Below, piece after piece: positions 50,801-62,200 of a stretch of DNA of 64,000 nucleotides. Both the position numbers and the translations under genes were made by a program. Under the pieces are notes generated by a model. It did no database searches, was not told where the DNA came from, and worked only from the letters and a program-made list of their open reading frames with translations. The stretch comes from Hymenolepis diminuta. Its lineage: Eukaryota > Platyhelminthes > Cestoda > Cyclophyllidea > Hymenolepididae. Each line of letters starts with the position of its first letter. Positions within the stretch are counted from its first letter, which is position 1. The stretch covers positions 337,067 to 401,066 of the forward strand of contig CAADRB010000055.1 of the NCBI GenBank assembly GCA_900708905.1. Reading direction: 5' to 3'.

Positions 50801-53800
50801 ATGAGAATCTCAAAGGAAGTTATTTTTAAATGCCCCAATAAAGTCAAAGTTGAAGACGTACTAATCTCTTAAAGTAATTATTATTATAAACAAATTTTAA
50901 ATCGAAAAGTATGAAGGCAAAGTAAATTTGATTTGCGATCTAACTTTTCGTATCATTAATTGTGCCTTTAATTTTTTATTTACTTAGCCTGAACATTCAG
51001 TGCGTGCTGTTAATCTGTCTGTGGAAATAGTAGAAACTGATAAAAATTTTGATTTTTTGAGACGTAGAAGTCCAAGTTATAATCAAAAGTATTTAACATT
51101 AATAATATCTCCTTTAACCCATCTTCGATAACCTTGAAATATAGGAGTTGTTCTTTAGATTCTCCGGACGGTTTGGTACCCTAATTTTTGTTCATTTTAA
51201 AGTATGTTTTATAGTAATGCCCGATTCAAAACTGTGGAAGCTTTATCCCTTGCCTCCAAATTGGGAAGAGAAATACGATGCAACCACAAAATTACAGTAG
51301 ACATATATGCTTTATTTTAACATTCAAGTTATTATATTGACCATGTGAATCAGAAGACAACTTGGACTGATCCGCGATCGTGGTACTATGACAAAGATCG
51401 CAGTTCTGGCGTGAAACACACAACCGTGCAAGAATCCACAAGTGATGCTGCTGATGCAAGTTTATCATATTAAACTTATTTAATTATTAGGATAGTGAAA
51501 ACTTGCAAGAGCCTTTTGATGGTTTAGATAGAAATGAGTCAGTCAAACTTACTTGTGCTGTCAAAACTAACTCCATTGTGAATAAATTTCTAAATGAAGA
51601 GCAAGTTTTCCTCAATTTCACAGTTATTTATTACTTATTTCATGAGCTTTCTTTTTAATTTTTGTTCAATTTTATATAGGTATGATTCAAGACGCGATCA
51701 GTCTCATAGGAGATTGAAACCTTTTTCGTCGACTGCGCGCAAGTTAGCTTCTCGGTAATTGACATTTGTCTCTAAATTTGTTCCATCAATTTAGAAGACA
51801 TACGAGACAGAATGCAGAGTCACAATCATTCGCACTATGTAAGTCGTTTGACAGTGGAATTATCATTCGAAATAATGGGAGTTATAGCGATTAATTATTA
51901 TTGCTATTTTATTTTGGAAGTGTCATTAATGTGAAAAGGTCCAAGTCGCTTTAGCAAAGTACTCCTTTTAATTTTCCCATTTACGGGCTTTATTTCATGA
52001 ATATAATAATCTTTGCAAACCGCCAAATAGACTTTCTCCGTTATGGACTCACTTGCCTACTTAATGAGGTTTAAGTGTGGTCGTTTATGCGGTGTTCGAA
52101 TCACAGGATTTACGACAGGTAAATATGTGTAAGTTATCCTTTTAAAGGATATTATTTGGCTACTATTTCCACAAAATATTCGTTTCTGTAACATTTATTG
52201 TGAATATTAAGCCTTTTAATTCCAACTATCTACACGATCTTGATTTGATTTCATCCTTTGTCATATTCTCTCAAGAACATTTAATGTTTATTTTTCCTGG
52301 TGTCCATTCATATCTCATTTATGGTCTTTGTTTCGTCTTCTTTCTGGGTCTCGTGAAGTTAAAGTCACTTGGTTGTAGTTGGATTTTCATAAATAGGAAA
52401 TTTTCCCCTAGAATTCAATAGTTCCCTTTTGATATCTGAGTAGTTATTTTATCAACAGTTATTACATTATTTTAATTGGGACTTCGTCAGATAAAACATA
52501 CATATCTTAGCCGAAATCACTAGCTTAATTAGCTCACGTTTTCCTGAAAATCGGCATGTGTATTTCATTAATTTAATTTTCCAAAATTTATAATATCGGT
52601 ATGATTTTACCAACATCCTCTGAAAATGTTGTGGCGCATTGGACATTTCGTCTCTCCAATCCAGCCTAGCTTCCATTGAAGTTTATGCTGTTTCGTTCAT
52701 AATTTATCCACAACTAATGATAGTCTCACTTCTGCGAATAAAAAGTAAGGTAATGAATAAATCCTTTTCTTTCTAGTACCTGCTGTGGTCTCTTCATCAG
52801 TACGCAGTCAACGACAATCACTCAGTCCCAAAGCACGACCCAGGGATGTCATTTCAGTAGATGCGGGTCTGAAGAAGAAAAAGAGTGATTCCTCCTCCAC
52901 TTTTTCATCATCACCGCAAGCTGATTCGCGATCAGAAAGGCGAGCGATAGCTGATCATTTTAAATCTGTTCCGGAAACTGAAGAAATGGAACCATCTACA
53001 TCAACCGCGTAAGATCGCTCCTCATCTTAGCGTATTTTTTCTTCTAGAAAATCCGATTCAAAGCCTCATAAGACTATTGAATCAATAAAATCAACACCTT
53101 CGGATACTAAACAGGCCGTTGGATCTGAAGAAATACAGAAGGTACGGTTAGATGTTGTTATTATAATATCTGCCTGGGTAATATGCTTTCGTTAATAGTA
53201 TTAATTCAAGAATGAATATTAAGGAACGTTAGTAGCTATTAATAGCTAATTTGCTTATTTATAACAAGAAATAAAGAAAATTTATATAACTACGATGATA
53301 TTCATTTTTTCTTCAAGTCAATCGCGGCTTTTATTCGATGACTGATATAAAGTACTGTATTCATTTGTTAAGACTGTCTGAGGTAGTGTCTAAGTATAGG
53401 AATGTATCTTGATTATAAAGTACCTTGATTATTAAGTACCAACGGAGGTTGATTGAATCATTCCGAACCTGAAAATAAAATGAGAATTTTGGTTGTGGAT
53501 ATCTGATCTAATTATTAGACCATTTCCGACAAAGTATCTTTACAGCTAATTGAGATAAAAAATTTAAACCTACCTCTTGCTTTAATTATTATGTTTATTT
53601 TGGAATGGTTACAATAAATGAACATCGTTTAGCATCATTTCTTTAGTTGAAGAGTGTGGATACATTAATTTACTCAGGAAATTGTATTTCCTAAAATGAA
53701 CTTTTTCTTGGAATAAAGTTCTGATTCATTTAAAAAACTAGTATGTGTCGTATCATTCAGACAAGTAGACGGTGAGCTTTTAGATTTCAATGTTGACGAG

Positions 53801-54455
53801 ATAGGGGCTTGGTGCCGTATTCTCTGCTGTTTCTTTATTCTCCCATGATTGCAATGTATAGTTTGTGATCTTGAATCTTGCATGACAGTCTTCGCATCGA
53901 TCTGATCATAGACTGCTGTAATGATTCGTTACCATTTTTGCACTCAAACACCTACTTTCTCAAATGCATATTGCATTGTTAATTTATCGTATTCTTGAAT
54001 ATCTAAACCTAGTCATAGAGTTAATTGAACAAAAATGTTAATTTTTTTCTGAGTGATAAATCATCACCCTAGATCAGTAGAATCAGTAAATTTTTCATTT
54101 CTCATGTGAATAAGCGGAGAATGTTAATCGACTTAGTTTTTTCTTACTCGAGACACATTATTAGTAAGATCGGAGACTTAGTGCCCTATTTTAGTTTAAC
54201 AGATTTTTTATTGTTTCAAGATCATTGTTCTTATCAAGCGCCATTCTAAATCCCGCTATTCGTTTTTTTATTTAGCAAAAAGATTCATCTAAACTCAGTC
54301 GTCCAAATGCTCATAGTAGCTTGTACATGGGACCAAGTCGCAGTTTTCTAGTGCAACGTATACCTGCGAAGGGTCCGAATCCTGAATTCCACAAGGGTCA
54401 CAATCCAGCCCTAGTTAAAGGTCCTAACCCCGCTCTTTTAATTAAAAATCGTTAA
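50801..54455 (+). CDS. WW-domain protein with C-terminal KGxNP octapeptide repeats, function unknown
   Basis: The well-supported part starts at the WW exon (51215-51296) and continues 51329-51455, 51491-51600, 51680-51754, 51795-51838, 52777-53008, 53048-53141 and 54276-54455. All are in frame, giving 313 residues from ATG 51217. The WW domain reads LPPNWEEKYDATTK, then YYIDHVNQKTTWTDP; both Trp and the Pro are present, so Pro-rich ligand binding is expected. The rest is basic and Ser-rich with a KKKK stretch and ends in three octads, KGPNPEFH, KGHNPALV and KGPNPALL. Candidate upstream exons 50801-50857 and 50988-51075 would extend it to 362 residues. They are in phase but use weak splice sites, so the start is uncertain. 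Two introns appear to use GC donors. Confidence 0.78.
51297..51328 (+). other. 32-nt intron inside the WW domain
   Basis: GTAGAC to TTCAAG, splitting the WW coding sequence between TTK and YYID. Removing it restores the domain, which confirms it as an intron. It is about as short as spliceosomal introns get. Confidence 0.85.
51456..51490 (+). other. 35-nt GC-AG intron
   Basis: The donor is GCAAGT, the GC-AG class consensus, and the acceptor ATTATTAG. No GT donor nearby keeps the next exon open except two weak upstream sites, GTGAAA and GTGCAA. Confidence 0.65.
51601..51679 (+). other. 79-nt GC-AG intron
   Basis: The donor GCAAGT follows GAAGA and the acceptor is TATATAG. Only phase 2 keeps the next exon (51680-51754) open, and this GC donor provides that phase. 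The nearest GT, three bases on, gives phase 0 and an immediate stop. Confidence 0.65.
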
Positions 54456-55832
54456 TACTTCCTTTATTCATCGTGAAAATTACTTTGATTTATCTTTGAA
54501 AATCAGTGTATTTATTTTGAAGTAATGTTTGTTGTAAATTTACCTCTTTTACTTCAAGGCGTGATATAATCTCTTCAGAAACTATTGTAAGGCAATCAAT
54601 GTCCTATTAGGTCACCTAGAATAGAACCAGTTTTCTTTGTTAAATTTTAATTTACATTCTTGATTGTGTGCTTCTTGTTGTATATCTACCCAAAGAACCC
54701 TAATATATTGATTATTCATTTTTTGAAAGTCTCATTTGAAGAAAAGATATGTAGGTGCCAACATTCATAATGAGAGATTCATGGCCGGAAGTCCGGTTAG
54801 ATTTTAGCTTTAGTAAATACGGGGTTTCTTTTCCGGTTTTATTTTTCCGTTGTTACTTATTTCAGAAAATTAGAACGTTGGCATCCATGATATATATAGA
54901 TAAAGGAGAACTAATCCTAAGTAAGTCTTCTTTAATTGTGCAAGTGGGTTAGGCCGGAGATATCTCCTTTAAAATGCAATAATCTTAGAGGCTATCAAGA
55001 TTCTATAACATTTCTCAGATCAGAAGGGCAAGAGTTAGATAGACAGGTGTTATAGAGGAGAGAGAAAGAGTATAGCAGCTGTTATTGTTATCGCTCATTT
55101 TGCAGAGGGGGTTTAAATAACAAAGCTTAAGTAAACGCCAGTCATGATATATAATGAGTGGAAGTTACTAAAATTCGTCGAAAAAATTTCGAACAACAAT
55201 CTGAAAGAAGTTTGCAAATCTTTGGTAAGATCGTAAATTGAATGATTTCTCCTATGGAGTACTACACAGGCATTTGATATACATATGTTTACGATTAAAA
55301 ACTGGGTAATGGAACGCTCAGGACTTGCACTGGCTGCAGGCAGTAGTTAACCCATCTTACAACCATGCATCCCTGAAGATAGGATTATTTTCACCAATCA
55401 GTCTTAAAACTGGTCAGTTTCCGGTGTTCGCTAAATTAAGCTATTGAGAGCTCAGTCACCTTCAATACTAAGTTCTAGTTGAACCAAACGAACCACCTTA
55501 GGACACCGTGGTGCCAATTGCAGTCATTGTGAAGCTCTCTATTTCCTTCCTTCAGTGACCGTTGATCCCCCTGTCCAAATCGTGTTCTTATTTATTTCAC
55601 AAATGCTTGGATAAATACAATTTAAACACAACTATTCTAAAGTATTCTATTTTCCAATAAGTTTATTTTGACGAAAGAATCGTATGAAGGAAAGGTCTGC
55701 AGACGCCATTTAATAGGATTTAAGCGAAAATTTACTGAATTCTAAAGTTAAACTTTGATTGATCATGTGCGATGAACGTTACTGTAGTTTTGGTCAGTGC
55801 ATCTTAGGAATAACGCATGGAATAACTTGATG
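54456..55832. other. Convergent 3' spacer
   Basis: Lies between the 3' ends of the WW gene (+) and the DRC10-like gene (-). No gene is seen. An AATAAA for the minus strand lies at 55667-55662, about 165 nt past that gene's stop. Confidence 0.5.
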
Positions 55833-58800
55833 TTAGCGTCGACCTTTCGATTTGCTTTTAATGGCAGCGGCGCGACGGGTGAGAAAAGCGTGGGCATAGG
55901 TGGCAATCAGTTGAGATGCCTCAGTAATGGCGGCTTCTTTTGCTTCTAAGGCCTTTTGTTGTTCCTTTTCGGCCTTCTCTTCAGCTAATATCTTTTCATT
56001 TTCCAGACGTAAGGCCTGAAATTAAAAGTCGTAATTGATAAACATAGCATCTCAAGCAAGTTATTAAGCAATCTTTCAAGCTACAAAAAAGGGTTTAGTA
56101 AATCCAAAATCGTGAATATTTTCTCATGAATTCAATGGTTGACAACACAGATATCGATCGGTAGTCTACCCATGGCAGTGAATGTTCAGTCAGCTTCGAT
56201 AAATACTTGGGATCGCTTACCAGGTAATCAATGACATAGCGAAAATACTAGCAAATAGGCATGAGCAATGTGGATGCCTCTTTTCGTATGATAAAATGTC
56301 ACATTAGCCAATTTCAAAACCTTGAGACATGAAATATATTTTACGATAGAAGCAAAACTGACCATTGCACAGTATCGAAAAATAGGGAAATAAAAAACTG
56401 ATTTGACTGATAAGTTCATGTTCTAATGCGGCTGTCTCAAAACTTATATTCAGCCGAGAGTTCATTTCAAGAGACCTCTAACTTGGCTCAAATGGAGTAC
56501 CTGTTAATAAATTGTTGGACATTGATGAGTAAGAAGAACCCATCATAAGTGACCAATATAATTCATGTATTTGTTAGACTTTAAACAACATTAGATTGAT
56601 CTGAAAAATCAAAAACCCACTTGTACCAGAGCATTACATTCAAACAGTATTTACTAGCCTGTTCTCATCTAAATACAAAAGTGAGCATTTTACTTTATTC
56701 TGTGGGGTAAAAATAACTCAATTGAACAGAGAGTAATACTAAATGATATTTTTCGCTTATATGAATTACTGGCATACTTGTCTAAAGACTGATGGCCGTA
56801 AATAAACTAAAACAGTTCAAAATATCTATCAGAGAATTGAAGCTGACCTTATAGTATTTGAGCATCCAGACTCATAGATTTGCTCCATACCCGCTCTACG
56901 CTCATGCCTAATTGTCATTTGGCGATTTCTGATTGATTGCTCATCCTACAATCACATAATGACTCACATAGGCTAAACCAATCACTGCTTCAAAGAATAA
57001 CTGACATCGCCTGTCTATTACAATCCGGATTGCCCTAGCTCAGTGCTGATATTTCTCTACCTGGGATTAGAGCCATGTTTCCTGTGACCCCCTAATCTAA
57101 TAGTTTTCCCCACCTTTCACAAACCAGAGGTATCTATATAGTAATTTAAAATATATGTCAGAAACTGTTCGTTGTTCTCATCGTGTAAATTGATTTAATC
57201 ACTTTGTTTATGAACATATTTGAAAGTTAAAAGATGCAACTTCATTCTCACTAAACCGATGGCTAATAACTTTCAGAAATAGTAATTAATGGTTGGAATA
57301 TTTGCTAGAAAATTTATTGATATGAAATGGAAAAAATAAGGGCAATAGCTTTTAGTAACTGATAAAGATCTTATTTTAATTCAGTGAATCAGGTTATGAG
57401 GCTATGGCCTGGTTTAATTGTATTTGGCGAAATGGAAAAAGAGATCCTATGTCAATTTATTACAATTATATGTCAATAAAGTGCTTATTATCTGGCAAGT
57501 AAGATAGTTAACCCGTTATTGAGATGCATAGATGTTACTTGAAATAAGATAAAAAGAAATATCAAATACTTTGTCAAATAATTTTATCATCGTTCCTAGA
57601 ATGTAGGAAACGTAAAAATTTGAATATTGTGGCATATGACAAACATCCACTTACCACAATTTTGTGCCTGTAGGTTTCGAGTTGTAACTTTCCATCATCA
57701 TATTTCCTTAACATTTGGTCATATACTTTCTAAAAGGAGAGCAATATTGTGGGATTTATGTGCATGTGCTGTATTTCTGTCTATGTAATATAATTTAAAA
57801 GTATCATACATATAACTATTTTCCATTCTATAAAAATAAAAGTAATAACAACTTATTAGTAATACGTATAACGTTCCTATATTTGGTTTAGCCCTATGAG
57901 CACTTTTGCTTTTCAAATGAAGTTGATCTAGCTAATAAGAAACTTTCTACTTAAAATTTTAAAATAAAAGATTATATTGGTGAAGTCCCACCTGCAGTAC
58001 CGACATCTCTGTGTCATACGCTACTATTAGGGTCTCAAGTTGACCTTCAAGTTTGTACTTCGTAACAAGATTATCCTTTACTTCCTTTTCAATTGCTCGT
58101 AAAAATTCATCTTCATTTTCTTTTGCCGCAGCTAACTCCGCCTTCAAATGTTCTTGAACTACTAGATTTAAGTCGAGGATAATATTATATTTCTAATGAT
58201 AAAGTTTCAATAATCATTATAGGGAAAAGTGGTTTTTATTGGATAAATTACTGAATGATTCTAAAATATGGCGAATATAATAACCTTTAGACAGACTGCT
58301 GATCTTCTCATAGTTTTCAACGCCCATTGTATTAATCTGGAGGATAGAATTATCGAACTCTTTACTCAAACAAACGTATTTATTTTGCAAAGTTTGAGTT
58401 TGTAGGTCGAGCGTCCGCATCTAAGAATTTATCAAAAAACGAATGCTTATTACACTTCATGGCATTATCAACTGATGAATTATCGTTATCGAAAATCATA
58501 CACTTTCCTCTCGCCGCACTTGAAGTGATTTGAGTTTAGACGTTAACTTATCATATCTTGATATCATTTTTTCGCAGGACGATTCACATTCTTTGGCAAG
58601 TATTTCAATGTGTTTAAGGCTGTCAGTGCTATAATGGAATTCTTTAAATACTGCTTCTTGTAATTCATTCAAAGACTGAATAAAAACTTTCGAAGAGGAC
58701 GAAGATGTACATTGTTGAAAATATGATGAGAAAGAATTGCATATATTTTCTTTATTTTGAGACAAATCTTCAGTTACATATCTCCAAATAACTTCATCAT

Positions 58801-59236
58801 TTCCCCTAAAGTATCTCACAATTTTCGAGCATTCCTTTAGATAATTACTTATTATCTAAAAAGTGGTTAAGCTAGACATTAAAACTGCCGGAATGATTGT
58901 CAATACATAAATATATACTATCATCCCATATATGTAATAAATATAATAGTAAAGTACCTGAGATGGGGCGCATTCCAAGTTATTGCCCACAGGATTTGTA
59001 ACTACGCAAAAATTCTGAATAAAATTAGTGACCTCTGGAATTTCTACATCAGTTAATGACTGGAAAAATAATTATTTCTATGAAAAGATTACTTTATCTC
59101 CCGCAATACTTCCTTGCAACAGCAATAAAATCGCAGTCTTATTCATTGCATTTTGTAAAATTTCATTCGACAGTGAAGCATAGTTATTTGCTAGTTCTTT
59201 AAAATCAAAAGGTGGTACCGGAGTTTTAGTATACAT
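55833..59236 (-). CDS. Dynein regulatory complex subunit 10 (IQCD)-like coiled-coil protein
   Basis: Seven exons (59236-59093, 59059-58958, 58855-58520, 58420-58285, 58161-57992, 57729-57655, 56015-55833) join in frame to 381 residues. The N-terminus starts MYTKTPVPPFDF. Mid-protein helices (SLNELQEAVFKEF and NYEKISSLSK) lead into a long charged coiled coil: KAELAAAKENEDEF, then LETLIVAYDTEMSVLQ. That YDTEM stretch, the length (human IQCD is about 450) and a terminal segment LIATYAHAFLTRR in the place of an IQ motif recall DRC10 of the axonemal nexin-dynein regulatory complex. The IQ motif is degenerate, lacking the Gln, the first Arg and the Gly. Expected in motile cilia or sperm flagella. 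The exon 3 donor at 58519 (GTGCGG) was chosen for phase and is the weakest junction. Family assignment is from memory of motifs. Confidence 0.72.
59060..59092 (-). other. 33-nt intron of the DRC10-like gene
   Basis: GTAATC to TTTCCAG between exons 1 and 2. Both flanking exons are phase 0 and open, so removal is required to continue the frame. Confidence 0.75.
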
Positions 59237-62200
59237 ACTTGGTCATTTGAAACTGCACTATACATGCATTTATTTACCTTCAAGGTTAAGGGATATTTTT
59301 AAAATATATGACTCTTATTAAATGAATATTTAAATAAGCACCCGCAGTAGAAACAAGTAAGTATATCCTATTTTAAATAATTTTGCTTCTATTAATATTC
59401 TCATGTATTAGATTCATGTGCACAAATTTTTCATAAACTAAAAACTAAATAATTGACTAAATGATTGGATTAAAATGGAACATGAAGACGCAAATTTCCG
59501 AATATTATGTTATTTGGTTCACCGTTCCTTTAAATTGCAAATTTAGAAACTAATTTTTCTTTCACTTGCCAGAAATGTAATACATGATTTCAATAGATTA
59601 GCATCAATATAGCCTGAATATATATCGTTTAATTGTATGCACTAATTATGACAGCCAGTAATGTCACAAGCAATATAATATTTTACCAATATCCTTGGTT
59701 TTACTGTTATAAAAAAGTGCGATGTGATGGATAAAAAGCATGTAAACGTTTATTTCTATGAATGTAATAAATTTAATTAAAAATGCTTGTGAAAAGTATG
59801 TGTATTCGCATTTTCGTAAAAATTTGGGATTATATCTTGAATTCAACATACTATTAAATACTTCTCGCAGGTAATCATGGATAATAGATAGTTAATGGAT
59901 GTTAAATGTTCATTTAGTAAATCCTTGTTTTGTTTCAGTTGATATTAATTGCAGGAACAATCGGGCATGCATACGACATCAATTTTGATAATCCCATAAT
60001 ATAGGTTCTGTATAAATATCTTTTTAAAAGATTCTTAGCCTAATGTTATCCAAATACAAATTTTCTGACAATTTTGAGATGAAAAATAGTGATCTGACTG
60101 ATAAGAGGGGGTCCATTGTAGAAAAAATACATGTTTAGATTTGAATACATATCGATGCGGAATTCTGTGAATAAACTGTACACTAGATCCAATAGATTCT
60201 GTTTTATGACCTTGATATTCATTTACAGTTAACTTAATATACGTATATTACAAAATAAAAAGCAAATTTGGCATTTAGAGAAAGGAGAATAAAGTTACTT
60301 TCGATAAGCTTCCATCGTATAATGATTAATTCTATCCATATTAACAATTTATCCTGCTGCACATTATTTTGGTTTCTCACGGTTTTATGTTTTTCATCTG
60401 CTCTCTTATGTCTAATTGGAATTTTCCCCGATTTAGCCTTATACGGATAAGTTAAATCCTCTGAACAAGTTAGACAGTATAGAGGTGGCTTAGAAGTCAT
60501 TATAATTCTTTTGACTCACGATTTGTAAAATATAGGACTGTAAGAATCCGCTGATGTCGCTTATGTATATAAAGTGCTATTTTACCTTTGAAAATTTAGA
60601 ATTTGCACCTCTCATGTGTTTTTATCAGCCCATTATCTCATCGTTATATTCGCGTAAAGAATGAAGTTGATAACTATTGAATTACGTTTTTCTTCCTTTC
60701 ATCTTATCATTGAATGGCTTCTTTCGAACAAATAGGTAGATATAACGAATGTGATTTAATTGCTAACGATTCGGAAAGATAAATAATTTGATGATCTTTG
60801 CAATAGCATCCATACAACCGACCCATACGGAAGCTAGTCATCACGAAGAGACATCGACATTGGACATGTCTGACGTTGGACCAAGAAATTCAATATTTTA
60901 TCTATAAACGGAGATTTGTTTTTCTGACCTCCTTCGGACGACATGATTGACTTGACTTATTCCTTCTCTGAGGCTCTGATCCACAATGCATCAACCTGTA
61001 TTTACATTTCTTCATTTTTGAATTCTAACGAACCTTCATAGAATCATCATATTCAACAATTTCATTATCAATAAAAGTACCGACAGCCATTAGTGATTTT
61101 AAATTCACAGTCATAGACTAGGTTTAGTTAAGAGTCTTCTACATTACAATTTTGATGAAATATTAAAATTTAACGTTAGGTTTTTCAAGTTTCACACATG
61201 TACGCAGACATCCAGCTTGATATAATCGATGGTAGTCCCAGTTTATTAAAGTACTTTGAAATCCTCCTCATTGCCGGGCTAATCAGAAATATCCAATAAT
61301 TGGAATACTTGAATGCCATTTATTAATTCAGATAATATTTGCAAGCTCAACAGAATAGAGCACTAATTGGAATACTACCGTGCGGTATCTTCAGTGAGTT
61401 ATGTATTCTTTTGCTTATTTTAAAATTAGATCTTACACATTTTGAATCGGTTGGATTGGATTCACATCTCAATGATAATTCCAAGTAAGATATGAGGTTG
61501 CCATAGTCCTTTTCCCATGTTTCTTTGGCTCAAATAAACCATTGCCCCATTTTCACTTTTAGAGATAATAATAAAATGTTTACCGAGGAAACATGGCGTG
61601 GAAATGATGCATCAAGTTATTAAAACAAAATAATAGAATTAGAAGACAAAACACGTATTGTAGCCTCTATAATTTTATTGGAAGCTGATTTTTAAAGGAA
61701 AAATATAAATGTTAGAAATACTACTTTAATACGTTTGATGATAATCATGACTTTCTCATCGATTTCAGTGTTCGCTTTTATTCTGATTTTCAATCCAAAC
61801 TGCCCCACGGCAATTGTTTCAGCTCGAGTATGCAATGACGGTACATTTATTCCAGAACTCCTTTTTAAATGTGAAACTTTCCACAGTGGGTAAATATTTT
61901 GCAGCACATATCACATTTAAACAGAAGGTCTTGTACAATTATCAGCGTCCAGTTAACAATTGAGAAAGAGACGTAATTGAAAGGCTGAAACTGCTCTTTT
62001 CCATCTCTAACTTGATTTAATAGATTAGCTTCGAAGTCAAAATATTGTCCTGTCTGTCTTAATTCCTTTACTGCGTAGTGACCTTGAAAAGAAACTTGTT
62101 TGAACGGACCGAGGTCGCCATGGTGAATTATGCTAAATGATTTGACGAGAAAGTGCAGGTTACGTGGGTGTCTGAAACACCTTCGCTTCTTCTTCCACCA

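Noticed and set aside
52070..52110. GTTCGAATC, resembling a tRNA T-loop
   Set aside because: No A-box, anticodon arm or acceptor stem can be paired around it.
60234..60500. Minus-strand frame starting MTSKPPLYCLTCSED
   Set aside because: One CxxC pair only, no splice partner and no known family; could be chance.
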